In this document: piece by piece, positions 9,495-19,587 of the stretch
Position numbering within the stretch: the first letter of the stretch is position 1
Layout: every line of letters starts with the position of its first letter
NCBI GenBank assembly: GCA_022592445.1
Contig: JABYQR010000465.1
Location: 1-30,959, forward strand
Direction of reading: 5' to 3'
Length of the DNA stretch: 30,959 nucleotides
Source of the DNA: Cytidiella melzeri
Taxonomy: Eukaryota > Basidiomycota > Agaricomycetes > Polyporales > Irpicaceae
Notes under the pieces: generated by a model
Told to the model about the DNA's origin: nothing
The model's input: only the letters and a program-made list of their open reading frames with translations
Databases searched by the model: none
Program-made: the position numbers and the translations under genes

Positions 9495-11065
9495 GGTATA
9501 CGTGAGAGTGCTTGTGCGCACCCCGTAATTCCTTTCTCTATTTTTGTGATTGCCCTGAACGGGTCTGTCTTTATACTGATTCTCTGTGCTACATCCCAAT
9601 CACAAAGAGAGTATGTACAAACCACCCCGCCCCTCTCAGTCGCTGCTGTCGCAAGTCATTCAGAACCCACAGAAGACTCCGAGTCTAAGACAGGACGCCG
9701 CATGTTGGTCGACCGCAATTTTGTCATAATCTCACGCCAACGCATAGTTCTGGGCTGAATCAGGGCGACTACTACGCCTCCGGTTCATACAGGAGCTGTC
9801 TAGCTAGCGCATTGCAGCTAAAACAGCACCACTGTCGCAATACACATCTGACAAACTGATCCTCTGTATACCGCAGCCAGAACATGCAATTTTCGCACAC
9901 CTAACGTGGAGATCACGCAGCGCCGGACTCTACAGTGTGCCGTATGGCAATGCCAGCCAGCCTCAGGCCATGAGATACCCCCCAGTGAGTTTTCCCTTTC
10001 GTTTACTCGTTGTACAGGTACCCCAAAATAAACTTTGTCAAGTTCAAGGTTTCGAAACGTCCAACACACGAGCCCGGGGCTCCCCACAATCTAGACACCT
10101 CTCTGTGCACCTCGCAGCTCAGTTACACATGAATGCTGACCCCGGGCCTATACGTATCACAGCGCTTTTAAACTTCGAACCTGGTTGTAATCACTGATAC
10201 AAGAAGACTCAGAACCAAGCTCAAGCTGGACAACAGCTCAGCGCCATCCGAGTCTCCCGGGCTGCATACAAGCGACCCCAGTCCATGACCAGGGTGACCA
10301 ACTGCTAGTTAATAGCAACGTACCACACAGTTGTCGAGCTACACTCACGAGTCCTAGTCAGGTTGTGAGTCTCACCGTCAACAATCTCGAAATGCGCAGA
10401 TTCTCAGGAACCCAAGAAATCCTGAGTCTTCCCTCTGATACCCTGAAAGACCGGAGAGAATCTCAAGAAACGCGTTCGTTCCCGCTTCAGTGCCCACCAC
10501 TTCCACTATTACTGGGAGGCCACGCCGTCAATGTTGCAATGATACCCAGGAAAGATATCAACGTCCCCTGGTATCCCATTGGCACCCGTTCTGCGCTACG
10601 CCGTTATCCCCGCGGCGTCAGTGGCACCTTGACATGCACTGATGAGAGGTTCAGAAGACAGCGAGAATGCTATCGAGGGACACAGCCTGTACATGTCCGA
10701 CATGTTTCACGCGCATCACGACTTGAGGGGTGAAAGGAGCGTGGGCTCCGTGTACGTTGCATGCGTTGAACCTTGAACTGGGTTCACAGGCGGAGAGTAC
10801 ATGGAATGCACCTACGCTTCCAGTGTCAATGACGAGACGAGGCCAATCAGACGGAGGATTGACAGGGGAATTAGAGTAGTCAACAGGTATATTATTGTGG
10901 GTAGTAGCAAACAAGCCATAGCACAATTGAAACTCTCTTGCGAGATTCGAACCGGACACACGGTCATGCGAAGGAACGGAAAACGACGAGAAGAGAAGAT
11001 GATAGGGAATAATCTGAGTAAAGACGTGTAGTGCGAGATAGGAAATAAGAACGTGATACGCAGAA
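9495..11065. other. Long stretch without a recognised gene
   Basis: Open frames here (for example 10365-10733 plus, 122 codons, and 10651-11109 minus) show no motif, splice structure or protein-like composition that I recognise. The start of the segment must hold the 3' UTR of the MMTAG2-like gene. A TTCGAA-type sequence near 10946 recalls a tRNA T loop but does not fold as one. I see no other signal. Confidence 0.5.
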
Positions 11066-11069
11066 GGAT

Positions 11070-12120
11070 CAGCAACTTCATGTATCAGCACTGCCGAGGT
11101 GACGCACATTTGATCTGGTTGGTGTCAGTCGCACAGGTGTAGTGCGCACAGATCTGCTTTGTTGCCTGGCTTTGATTGAGCGAGACGAAACGGCTGAGCA
11201 GATACTGGCAAGCAGTGTTGTAATTGGGACTGCCTTGGTTGTCCGGGAAGTAGTCAACGAGCGGTGACCTTGGCAGCCTTCTCCGCGAACGAGTCAATCT
11301 TGCTCAAGAAGAGTATCTGTTCATCGCGTCCATTTTAGTGACATGTTGAGTTATGAAGTCACTTACAATCGACGTCTTCACAAGCCACCGAGAATTGCAT
11401 GTAGAGTCAAACAGGGTGAGCGCTGCTTGCATACAGTTCTGACCAAGAATACCAAGGCTGCGACGTTCTCGAAACAATGTATTCACTTCTTTTTCCGCTC
11501 TGATCGTTGACCTCCAACGTCGAAAAGGTTGTGCGTGAGCTCGCCGACCTGGAAAGTTGGTTCCGTGATATCAGTTGGATTGACTCGTGAGCGGAGGATG
11601 TCCTGTTCGGTGGAGTGTCACCTGGCGATGCCATTTGGTCGATAGAGTTGAAGTAGTACACAACCGAGTCCTTATAATAAAGCTCGCGCGAACGACTCAC
11701 AGCTTCCCGGACACCTGCGTCTTGGCACAAACCACGCACGGCGTCAGCAACGTAGCATCGTCCTCGAGCTGCATTGGCGGGCTGAGGATGGTTGACTGTT
11801 TGCGTCGTTCCGTAGTGAGAGCTGGATGTCCAGCTCAGGCATGGCGTCGAGAATAGCACTGCACGAATGGACACAGTGAGACAGTTTGAGTGATAAGAAG
11901 TAATTTAAGCGTGGACGAACCGCATAGATTGTATTGTGCCGGAGTAGATAATCTCCTTGTACGAGTCCCGCTTGGCTATGTTGTAACCGCCATGGTTGAT
12001 GGTTTTCATTTGCTTCAGGACTGTTGACTGTGAATGGCGGGGATGAGCTGATAATACGGTCGCCGAGCCTGATCTCAGCTCTGACCATGCCTTTGGCTTC
12101 GTCGTTGGCGATGTGTGCAA
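11070..12120 (-). pseudogene. Heterotrimeric G-protein alpha subunit pseudogene
   Basis: Minus-strand fragments line up in order with a fungal G alpha. They are STVLKQMK plus HGGYN and RDSYKEII; then AILDAMPELDIQL, GVREAVSRSRE and VVYYFNSIDQMASP; then [11 protein letters not shown] (switch II), ALTLFDSTCNSRWLVKTSI, SKID, and DYFPDN with YTCATDT. Two introns survive (11920-11859, 62 nt; 11366-11317, 50 nt), and splicing restores MR-AILDAM and TSI-ILFLSKID. The gene is dead. The P-loop GxxxxGKS is replaced by unrelated residues. The guanine-specificity NKxD is SKID. TGG after RKK has become TGA, with a deletion of about a dozen codons shortly after. Several one-base shifts occur, and the C-terminal receptor-contact end fades out near 11070. 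G alpha subunits couple pheromone and nutrient receptors to cAMP or MAPK signalling, and Agaricomycetes often carry many copies. Edges are approximate. Confidence 0.88.
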
Positions 12121-12542
12121 CCTATCGCGGTTGACTGTGGGGGACGAGGTGACGAGTCTCGAGGGTGAGCGGGAGGGCAAATTGCAGAATCAAAAATAAG
12201 AAAAGGTGCGGAGAGGAGGGGACCAGCTCAGAGTGATGGGTAGCCGCAGGAGCAAAACCCCCCTTTGTTAACAACCGACAGCAGGTGCCTCCCTTGCGGA
12301 CGTGCTGAAGAACCGAGCGTATCGTTTGCCTTTGGCAGTGAGGAGTTGATGCACTGACCCCTGTGTATCTCTACAGCGCGAAAAACACCGCAAAGAACTG
12401 CTCCAAAAGGCGGAAGAGGAAGAGCAAGGCAGTACGGCATAGGTCGCACTGAGGGAGAGCGACTCTGTGCGCCGTCGTGGTTAGCTAACACGGAGACTAG
12501 CTGATAGCGGAACTCACTGGGTCGCCGTCAACAGAGATTCGG
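12121..12542. other. Intergenic, possible orphan 3' exon on plus strand
   Basis: I recognise no gene. On the plus strand a good acceptor (CTCTACAG, ending 12376) precedes 66 nt reading REKHRKELLQKAEEEEQGS and ending in TAG (12440-12442). The composition is charged and helical, as in a last exon, but I could not find upstream exons. The G alpha amino terminus, if present, would also fall in this stretch. Confidence 0.3.
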
Positions 12543-12549
12543 ATGGTGA

Positions 12550-13200
12550 CGACTACCACTTACCCATGCGCACAGCAACCCCATGAGGTCCTCAATCGAG
12601 CGTGTTGCAGATGCCAGTGCCTCATCTGCTCAAACACCGACTCTCGCCACAACCTCGACCAGCGACACAAGGGTGCGCAGGTCCTCCCAAAACACTTTGC
12701 TTCAACTGTGCATCCTGCTCAAGCTCACTTTCCCCGAGGGGCCCCTAACCTCTGCAACTTGAATAGATGCATATCTTCTCGCTTTTTGTTCTCCTCGTGG
12801 CCGTCGCAATATTTTTTCCTCAGGCTTCGCCAACAAACTCCCTCCAGTAACGGTATCCCCCATCTTCTTCACTCATCACATTGGCATTGGACCTTGGTTC
12901 GCTGACTATGTCAAAGCTGTCCGTCGTGGTCGTTTTTGTCTTGTGTGCCGCGATATTGCTCATCTCTGTTGCAACCCCTTCCCTCCACCCCTGCTCCTCA
13001 TTTGTTGTAAACGCATCAAGGCCATTGAGTACTTGTGCGTATTTGCACGCTAGCATCACTATCTTAGATGAGTAATGGACGTGCACATCAATTATTTCAT
13101 GTTTGTCTTCCGGCTGCAGTGTGTGATCCTGGGTCCATTGGGCCATGGCACACTTTTGGTCTCTGAGAGGTAGTCTGAGAGGGAGACACACTGATACCGA
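12550..13200 (+). pseudogene. Possible alpha/beta-hydrolase remnant
   Basis: One plus frame (about 12770-13045) reads a protein-like stretch: FANKLPPVTVSPIFFTHHIGIG, then PWFADYVKAVRRG and NPFPPPLL. This resembles the PxxFxHGxGxG oxyanion-loop region and the following strand of fungal alpha/beta-hydrolase-fold proteins, with HH in place of HG. About 40 codons later, after in-frame stops, GHGTLLV recalls the nucleophile elbow (GHSxGT), with the Ser lost. Upstream, other frames give Ser/Thr-rich and hydrophobic residues, as in a membrane-anchored amino terminus. No intact frame or convincing splice set exists. The resemblance is weak and partly pattern matching; I would not be surprised if it failed a search. 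Confidence 0.3.
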
Positions 13201-13504
13201 TGTTGCTAGGTTCTAACCGTGCCAATGTAGAGCTTCCAGAAGTCTCCGTGACATTGCAGAATACCAACCAACTACTGAAATAAAGTGGGAGCCATTGTCT
13301 CACCGGAATTCTAGGTACAAACAAACTCACTACGTACTTGGGACTGAGACTATGCTGGGCACTGAGTAAATATGTGTCATCAAACTGTTTTTTTCTCCAG
13401 CTTGCAGAAGTAGCTTTTATAGACAATTTCGGTTACAAATGTGCCCCTTGTCTCCTGCCCCCCCGTCTCCTGTCTCTCACTACCTTTGTCCGCGGGTTAA
13501 AGAT
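13201..13504. other. Spacer, nothing recognised
   Basis: A C-rich stretch near 13442-13490 (CTCCTGCCCCCCCGTCTCC) is the only visible feature between the hydrolase-like remnant and the 3' end of the repeat-protein gene. Confidence 0.5.
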
Positions 13505-13834
13505 TCATCGCGAATGCACCGTGTCGGTGAGGGGAATATAGCCCCAAGCACCTAATCCCAATTGATTTACCTTGGCATGATATAGGTTTTCCGCAAACTC
13601 ATATTCATCACGGAGATTCCTTATGGACAATGCGTCCAAGACTAGTCTCACATGGCTTGCTATCCTCCGTTGCTCATCGAGACCGATGCGATCATTTTGT
13701 GGTAGGCGTTGGAGATTGAACAGTCTCAATACGGTGTCCCTGTATTCTGGAGGTACCCGTTGTCTTACAGCTCTCTGCGACATGCCGAGTACAGTGTAAT
13801 CTTGGAGGAATTTGGTGAGATCATGTCTATGGAC

Positions 13835-14745
13835 AACATGCAAACTGGGAAAGTCACCTATTGGTCGAGACCAATGACCCCTGTACTGATCCTGCGTGCT
13901 GGGTCCAGCGTGATCTGGTAGGAATTTGGTGTGAGATCAAGTCTAAAAACAACGTGCAAACTGGGAAAGTTACTTATTGGGCGGGACCCTTGACCTGTGA
14001 GACGCTGCCACATGCTGAGTCGAGTGCGATCTTGTAGGAACTTGGTGAGATTGTGTCTATGAACAACATGCAAACTGGAAATGTCACCTGTTTGTTGGGA
14101 CGGTCGATCTCTGTACTGCGTGCTGGCTTCAGCGTGATCTGGTAGGAATTTGGTGTGAGATCAAGTCTAAAAACAACGTGCAAACTGGGAAAGTTACTTA
14201 TTGGGTGGGACCCTTGACCTGTGAGACGCTGCCACATGCTGAGTCGAGTGCGATCTTGTAGGAACTTGGTGAGATTGTGTCTATGAACAACATGCAAACT
14301 GGAAATGTCACCTGTTTGTTGGGACGGTCGATCTCTGTACTGCGTGCTGGCTCCAGCGTGATCTGGTAGGAATTTGGTGAGATCAAGTCTAAAAACAACA
14401 TGCAAACTGGAAAAGTTACTTATTGAGGGGAACCTTTGACCTGTGGGATGCTGCCACGTGCTGGGTTGAGTGAGAACTTGTAGGAACTTGGTGAGATTGT
14501 GTCTATGAACAACATGCAAACTGGGAAAGTTACCTATTGGGCGGGGCATTGGAGGTCTGATGCTGAGTGGGGTGCGATCTTGTAGGATTTTGGTGAGATC
14601 AAGTCTATGAACAACATGCAAACTGGGAAAGTTACCTATTGGGTGGGGCATTGGAGGTCTGATGCTGAGTGGGGTGCGATCTTGTAGGATTTTGGTGAGA
14701 TCAAGTCTATGAACAACATGCAAACTGGGAAAGTTACCTTCTGAC
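13835..14745 (-). repeat. Coding tandem array, nine units of 102-116 bp
   Basis: The anchor CAAACTGGRAA occurs at 13841, 13957, 14071, 14181, 14295, 14403, 14517, 14619 and 14721. Spacings are 116, 114, 110, 114, 108, 114, 102 and 102 bp. All are multiples of three except 116 and 110, which mark the two frameshifted units. Confidence 0.9.
13921..14368 (-). repeat. Recent 224-bp dimer duplication inside the array
   Basis: Segments 13921-14144 and about 14145-14368 are almost identical (I count only two or so differences), far closer than neighbouring single units. Both carry the same GTGT insertion, so the frameshift arose before the duplication. Confidence 0.75.
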
Positions 14746-15121
14746 AATACACCCCCATTGTCGTCTTCGGTAAACACACTGGCTGGGCGGTCAAAAAGCG
14801 AGCCTCCAGCACCATCAGATCTGCCAGACTCAGTACTTGCAATTGATGGTGGGGCAGCAGACACAGTCACTATATGAACTGCACTAGTAGCAATGGCTAC
14901 ATATAAAATGAGAGAGGTTGAGAACTGCATGGAAGTATAGGATGTGAAAGGGGTAATTTGAAATGGATTCCGGCTGATATCAAGGCTGCTAGCTGAGATA
15001 ACAATGTCAATACAGTCACCAAGGCAAGTGCAATGTAGAATGACAATGCACTTACCGACCAGCGCTGGATGATAGACCGTAAGAAATGTAGGAGTACTGA
15101 GGTATGAGCATGGTGGCAAGG

Positions 15122-15133
15122 GGCCTTATATGT
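15122..15133 (-). promoter_or_regulatory. TATA box upstream of the repeat-protein gene
   Basis: Reads ACATATAAGGCC on the minus strand, about 195 bp upstream of the signal-peptide ATG. A GTAAGT donor near 15055 followed by candidate acceptors suggests a 5' UTR intron between TATA and ATG. An upstream ATG at 15119 opens the same frame and would be bypassed or removed by splicing. Confidence 0.5.
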
Positions 15134-15576
15134 CCTGGGGTTCATGTGCAGTGCTAATGTAACAAACACATTTTCATGTGTCAGGAAAGTAAAGTTTGAA
15201 CATGTCTTAGATTAGCCCCTATCTTTAAGACATATACTAACAGTTTTGATGGTCAAAGGCTATGCCTTCCTACTGATTTATCACTGCCAAGCATGTTGGG
15301 GAACAGTCTAGCTCTCTACTGATGTTACATGTGTCCTGTTGATGTCTGAGTTGCCTGATCCTCATCATAACTACAGGCTGTGTTTGGAAAAGTCATTGAT
15401 AGGCTATTATTTCATGAAACACATGCTTGAAGCTTGAGCCACAGTATCTATAGTGATTTGAGTGTTAATTCTGATATTAGGAATGGAATGTGAACAGTAA
15501 CTATAGTCAAAATATGGATGGAGAGGCAATTTGAGGCCTCTACACGCTGAATCTTGAGCTTGAGACTCTGCCACAC
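15134..15576. other. Spacer ending in repeat-array sequence
   Basis: No gene is seen. The last 26 bp before the transposon (ATCTTGAGCTTGAGACTCTG and on) match the unit of the tandem array at 22778-23410, showing that the transposon landed in that repeat. Confidence 0.6.
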
Positions 15577-15590
15577 TAGGGTTCCGTCGG
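15577..15590 (+). repeat. Left TIR of the DNA transposon
   Basis: TAGGGTTCCGTCGG, the exact reverse complement of 22764-22777. Similarity continues weakly inward (GGAAATTCA versus GGTAAGTCA). Confidence 0.9.
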
Positions 15591-16007
15591 AAATTCAGTG
15601 CCGACTTTCCGACAAATGTTAGAAACAAAATGCCGGTAGAGGTGTCTCCAACGTATGTTTTAAACATGTTAGAAACAAAATGTCAGTAAGTGTTAGAAAC
15701 ATGTAAGTAAATACTTTCTGACAATGTAAGTAACAACAACAATGTTGGAAAATCTGCGTGTAAACAACAAGTCAAGTCTCAAAAATTTACAAACTCTGAG
15801 TCATCAACTACATCTGATGCCAAGGTAGGAGCTACAAAAGAAGCTTTGGGAGAGGTTGTGCAAGGAGTATCAGATAGCATATCCAAGAGTGCAGTGGAAG
15901 CCAGATTGATCTCAAAATCAGACAAAATCTTCCCAAATGAGACTGTGGTGTTTGTGCCAAATGGCTGGTCAAGTTTGTCATCATCTCCATTGCCATTGTC
16001 ATTTGTC

Positions 16008-16051
16008 TCTTCATCATCCTCATCATCATCATCCTCATCATCCTTGTCATC
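16008..16051 (+). repeat. TCATCA/TCC microsatellite encoding a D/E run
   Basis: Imperfect trinucleotide repeat (TCATCATCC type). On the minus strand it encodes the poly-Asp/Glu segment of the split acidic ORF. Confidence 0.8.
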
Positions 16052-16080
16052 AGTATTTGCAAGAGAGTGCAAATCTTCTC

Positions 16081-16085
16081 CTTGA
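16081..16085. repeat. Copia-1 TSD, left copy (CTTGA)
   Basis: Matches 21428-21432; 5 bp is the usual size for Copia integrases. Confidence 0.92.
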
Positions 16086-16261
16086 TATTAGAAAGGTATG
16101 AGCAGTAGTGCACAACACTGAGCCTTAGGTGAAGGTGGTGGTCAGACGAACAGATGGGGATCAAAAGTGGTAGTCATGCATTGATCAAAGTAAGTGTTAT
16201 ATACGGTAACTAAGCGCGCGATCAGTGCGGAGTCTCAATGGAGTCTCAGTATATTCGAACA
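16086..16261 (-). repeat. Copia-1 3' LTR (176 bp)
   Basis: Identical to 21252-21427 except for C at 16151. It contains a TATATAAC box in element orientation (plus-strand GTTATATA at 16197-16204). Confidence 0.95.
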
Positions 16262-16271
16262 CTCCCCTTCA
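16262..16271 (-). promoter_or_regulatory. Copia-1 polypurine tract overlapping the pol stop codon
   Basis: Minus strand TGAAGGGGAG abuts the 3' LTR (TGTTCG). The pol stop TGA (16271-16269) is the first part of this tract, so coding and plus-strand priming signals overlap. Confidence 0.85.
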
Positions 16272-18883
16272 AGCATGAACATGAAGTAGTTCATTGAAGT
16301 GCTTGAGTTTTTCGAGAGGTAGTGCTTTAGTAAGAGTATCAGCTCGTTGATCAGTAGAAGGTATGTGGTGTACAGTTATGTACCCTTTAGTTACACGATC
16401 GCTGATGAAGTTCTTGCGAATGTTAAAGTGTTTAGTACGCTGAGAATGTTGTTCCTCAGGTGAACGAACAATTGCAATAGTAGATGCACTGTCAGTGTAT
16501 ATCTTGACAGGCTCCATAGTATAGTTCAGTATTTCATCAATGAGGCTCTTCAAGTAGATTGCCTCAGTAGACGCATGAGCAAGTGCGTACAGTTCGGCTT
16601 CAGTCACCGATAGAGTTACTAGTGGACCACGCTTACTTGACCAAGAGATAAGCGAGTCATTGTATGTGAAGGTGTAGCCCATTATTGGTTTATTGCCGTA
16701 CGTAGTCATACCATCAGAGTCGGCATAACCTACTAGTGAAGTAGAAGTAGTATTGGCTTGGTTTCCTAGGACAAGCCAGTAGTCGCACGTTCCCTTAAGA
16801 TAAAGGTAACACTGTTTAGCTGCAGCGAAGTGTTCCTTAGCAGGGTCAGATAGATAGCGTGCAAGTTGACCAGTGCAGTAAGCAACATCTGGTCTAGTAC
16901 AGTCGGCGACATAGCGTAAGCCACCAACTAGAGACATGTAGTATTTGATATCGCCAGCGTCCTGACGCGGTTCTGTCGAGGCACGGGGGGCTAAGTTGTG
17001 CTCGTGTATCATGGGTGTACGGCGAGAGTGTTCATGGTCAAAGTTATATCGCTTAAGGATATTTTGAATATAATCCTTTTGACGAAGTTTGATAGTGCCT
17101 GAGGTTTTATCGTAGGATATTTCTATGCCAAGCATCCAGTGGATAGAACCACCGTTAGTTACTTCGACATGTTGCCTCAGAGCAATCTCAAATTGTTCAG
17201 CAACGACAGAAGTGATAGTGCAGAGAGTGATGTCGTCAACATGAACAGCGAGGAGTAGTATGAGTTTGTTTCCTCGATAGAGATAGAAGACAGCGTTATC
17301 ATAATCAGAACGCTTTAGTCCAAGTTGGAAGAGTATGTCGCATAGTACTTTATACCAACGACGACCGGCTTGTTTAAGGCCGTAGATAGTTTTCCGAAGT
17401 TTCAGTACCCAGCCACTAGGCAGGTTAGGCAGTAAGTCACCAGGTGGTGGACGAAGGTATAGATCTTCGTCTTCGTTAATGTTACCGTAGAGATATGCAG
17501 ACTTTATATCAAGCTGAGTGATCTCGAAGTGCAGTGAAGCCGCAAGAGTAAGTATGAAGCGTATAGAACTCATGCGAGCAACTGGTGCAAACAAGTCGTT
17601 CGAGTAGTAGTCAATACCGTCGCGTTGGGAGTATCCTTGCGCAACAAGTCTAGATTTCAGTTTAGTGACTTTGCCGTGTTCATACTTGGTTTTATAAACA
17701 AAGCGAGAGCCAGTGATGTTTGCGTTAGCAGGTGGGATACAGTATTCCCAAGTTCCAAGTTGTTCAAGCGTATCAACCTCAGTCTTCATAGACTTGAGCC
17801 AGTCATTCTTGAGAGGATGTTTGAGTACGTCTTGATAAGTAACTGGATCACCAACGTCTTCGGCGTAGTAAGCATTAAACTCAGTTAAGTAAAACGCAAT
17901 ATTAGTTTCAGTTTCATCGTAGTCTAAACCTCTAGCTTTGCGAGAAGGCTTAGCGATTCTAGTAGAACGCCTAGGACCAGTAGGGTCCGGTTCGTCAATG
18001 TCCATAGGTTCAACATGAGGATTTTCCTCAAGTTCAAGTTGTTTTTCGATTGTGGGTTTCTCGATGTTTGGTTCTTTCTCCCCTTCAATTTGTATCGTAG
18101 AGTCAACAAATTGCAAGTTTCGTTCAACGCCTACGCGTGTCCCGAAGTAAACGTAGTGGCCTTTAGAGTGCTCAGCAAAACCTATCCAAACAGCTCGTTT
18201 GCCCTTAGGCGCAAGTTTATCGGTACGGTATTCGTCATAGACGATACACGGTTGACCAAAAGGTTGCAGTCCATCAAGGTTAGCATCAGTGCCATAACGT
18301 TTGAAGTAAGGTGTTTTGAACTGAAGTGGAGAGCGAGGAGTACGGTTAAAGAGATATACTGCGTGAAGTGCAGCGTACCACCACAATCTATTCGGTAAAG
18401 AAGCAGTATGCAGGTTTACACGAACTAAGTTCATTATAGTTTGGTGTGTTCGTTCAGCAACACCATTTTGTGCAGGAGTATCGTGCACAGTAAGTCGGGG
18501 TATTGTACCTTGAGTTTTCAAGTAGTTGGTCATATTTGTACCAGTGAAGACACCGTCGTTGTCAGATTGTAGAGTCTTAACGCGAATGTTATACTGCGTT
18601 AGTAGTTCAGTAGAGAAGATAACCCATTGAGTAAAAGCGTCATCTTTAGTTTTTAATGGCGCAAGAGTGAGCCATCTAGTTGCGTCATCAACAATAGTCA
18701 ACCAGTACATATAATGACCAGTAATTGATGCAGTGGGTAGTGGCCCAAAGATGTCGATATGAAAGTGGTCACCGAAGGAAGTAGCCAACGGCGAAGTACG
18801 AGTTTTAGGAACAGGACTGCGATGAATATTGTTCATGATGCAGTCTTCGCACGGAGTTTCCGTACGGTCAGTTATATGAGTTG
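16269..18883 (-). pseudogene. pol: Copia-1 integrase, reverse transcriptase and RNase H
   Basis: The 855-codon open part runs to TGA at 16271-16269, and CEDC of the integrase zinc site lies just upstream in the same frame. Catalytic integrase acidic residues are visible in HIDIFGPLP, LQSDNDGVF and NGVAERTHQT (DDE order). The linker has GFAEHSKGHYVYF. The reverse transcriptase has YKTKYEHGKVTKLKSRLVAQ, QLDIKSAYLYG, YGLKQAGRRWYK and the catalytic VHVDDI (HVDD in place of the common YVDD). The RNase H shows VGYADSD, SVTEAELYALA, IYTDSAS and RTKHFNIRKNF. All catalytic residues that I can check are present. It could act only if the upstream frameshifts are bypassed, so I class it as part of a defective element. 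Confidence 0.95.
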
Positions 18884-19587
18884 TTATAATGAGTTGGACG
18901 TCTCAAGTAGTTTTTTAATCTGGAAGTAGCTTATATGACCGAGTTTTTTATGAAGTTCAAGCATTGTTATACCAGATTTATGCACACTTGCTAAAGATGT
19001 CACTCGAGTAGAAGACAACGTGTATAAGTCATTCGTTTTCTTAATCACAGCTACACAAGACGAGTTCGAATCGTATATAGTACAAACATTTCGATAGAAA
19101 GAGAAACGATAATCAGTGTCCATTTTTGATACGCTGATTAAAGTGAATGGTAGCTGTGAGTTGTAGTAGACATTCTTTAGCAGTATTTGAGAGGGCGTAC
19201 CATTTTCCTGCTCCACTTCAAGTACCATGTCGCCTGCCAGTTTCAACGAGATTTGTTCTGAGTTGGCGACAGTCAGTAAGACAGTAGGTACAGAGTGTAC
19301 GTTAAAGAGTATATCACGATAAGGAGTGCAGTGAATAGTTGCACCCGTATCAATGACATGAACGGACTCATCAGATGATGAAGTCGCAACAGTGGAAGTG
19401 AAGTGGAGTAGGGTTGAATGGTAGTAGTAGTACTTACGTGCATTTTGACGTCCGCATCAGAGAGAGACGCAACCCATGCGCTCTGACTGGTGCTGCCACT
19501 GCCTTTGGCGTAGTTGAAAACAGGCACGGAGTGAGGGTGCTCGAGTACCTCATCGTCCGAGTTAGCGGCGGCAGTGGAGTTGGCCAT
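18884..19587 (-). pseudogene. pol: Copia-1 protease and start of integrase, frameshifted
   Basis: The segment SQSAWVASLSDADVKMHVS begins in one frame. One base is lost near 19395, and the aspartic protease active site VIDTGATIHCTP is read in the next frame (about 19357-19325). The LTVANSEQ and KLAGDMV strands of the protease follow, then the integrase amino terminus with LHKKLGHISYFQIKKLL (H..H part of the HHCC zinc site). Another base is lost near 18893. Copia-2 keeps the same region in one frame, which identifies the lost bases as indels rather than introns. The protease would cleave Gag-Pol. Confidence 0.88.

Larger units (their letters stand above)
13505..14930 (-). pseudogene. Secreted tandem-repeat protein gene, frameshifted in the array
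   Basis: ATG at 14930-14928 opens a hydrophobic signal peptide (MQFSTSLILYVAIATSAVHI, cleavage likely after VSAA). A Ser/Gly/Asp-rich spacer follows, then nine repeats with core SLHVVHRxDLTKFLQD and spacers of variable length, giving unit lengths mostly of 34, 36 and 38 residues. A unique C-terminal domain (about 13800-13505) contains VPPEYRDTVLRLFNLQ and AENLYHAKVNQLGLGAWGYI and ends at 13505. The frame is intact for the first five repeats, then shifts twice because GGTGAG became GGTGTGAG (near 14150 and 13930), so the parts lie in three frames. I do not recognise the family. Alternating HRLD and HRHN repeats point to growth by unequal crossing over. It may be a recently inactivated gene, or the assembly may be wrong in the array. 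Confidence 0.7.

Noticed and set aside
10940..10960. tRNA gene suggested by GATTCGAACC on plus (minus GGTTCGAATC).
   Set aside because: The flanking bases do not form a T stem and no matching acceptor, D or anticodon arm is present.
12820..13191. 123-codon minus-strand ORF.
   Set aside because: Antisense to the more protein-like hydrolase remnant and without recognisable features.
13841..14745. CRISPR-like array.
   Set aside because: Repeats are 102-116 bp, coding, without unique spacers, and the genome is eukaryotic.
13505..14930. Kex2-processed or dikaritin-type peptide precursor.
   Set aside because: The repeats lack regular KR/RR cleavage sites; a precursor role stays only a loose possibility.
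15779..16072. Stand-alone acidic host gene.
   Set aside because: It is the 3' half of an ORF inside the TIR transposon, cut by Copia-1, as shown by the in-frame empty site.
19380..19430. Intron at the GTAAGT in Copia-1 (19430-19425 on minus).
   Set aside because: No suitable acceptor follows and Copia-2 reads through the same place in frame.
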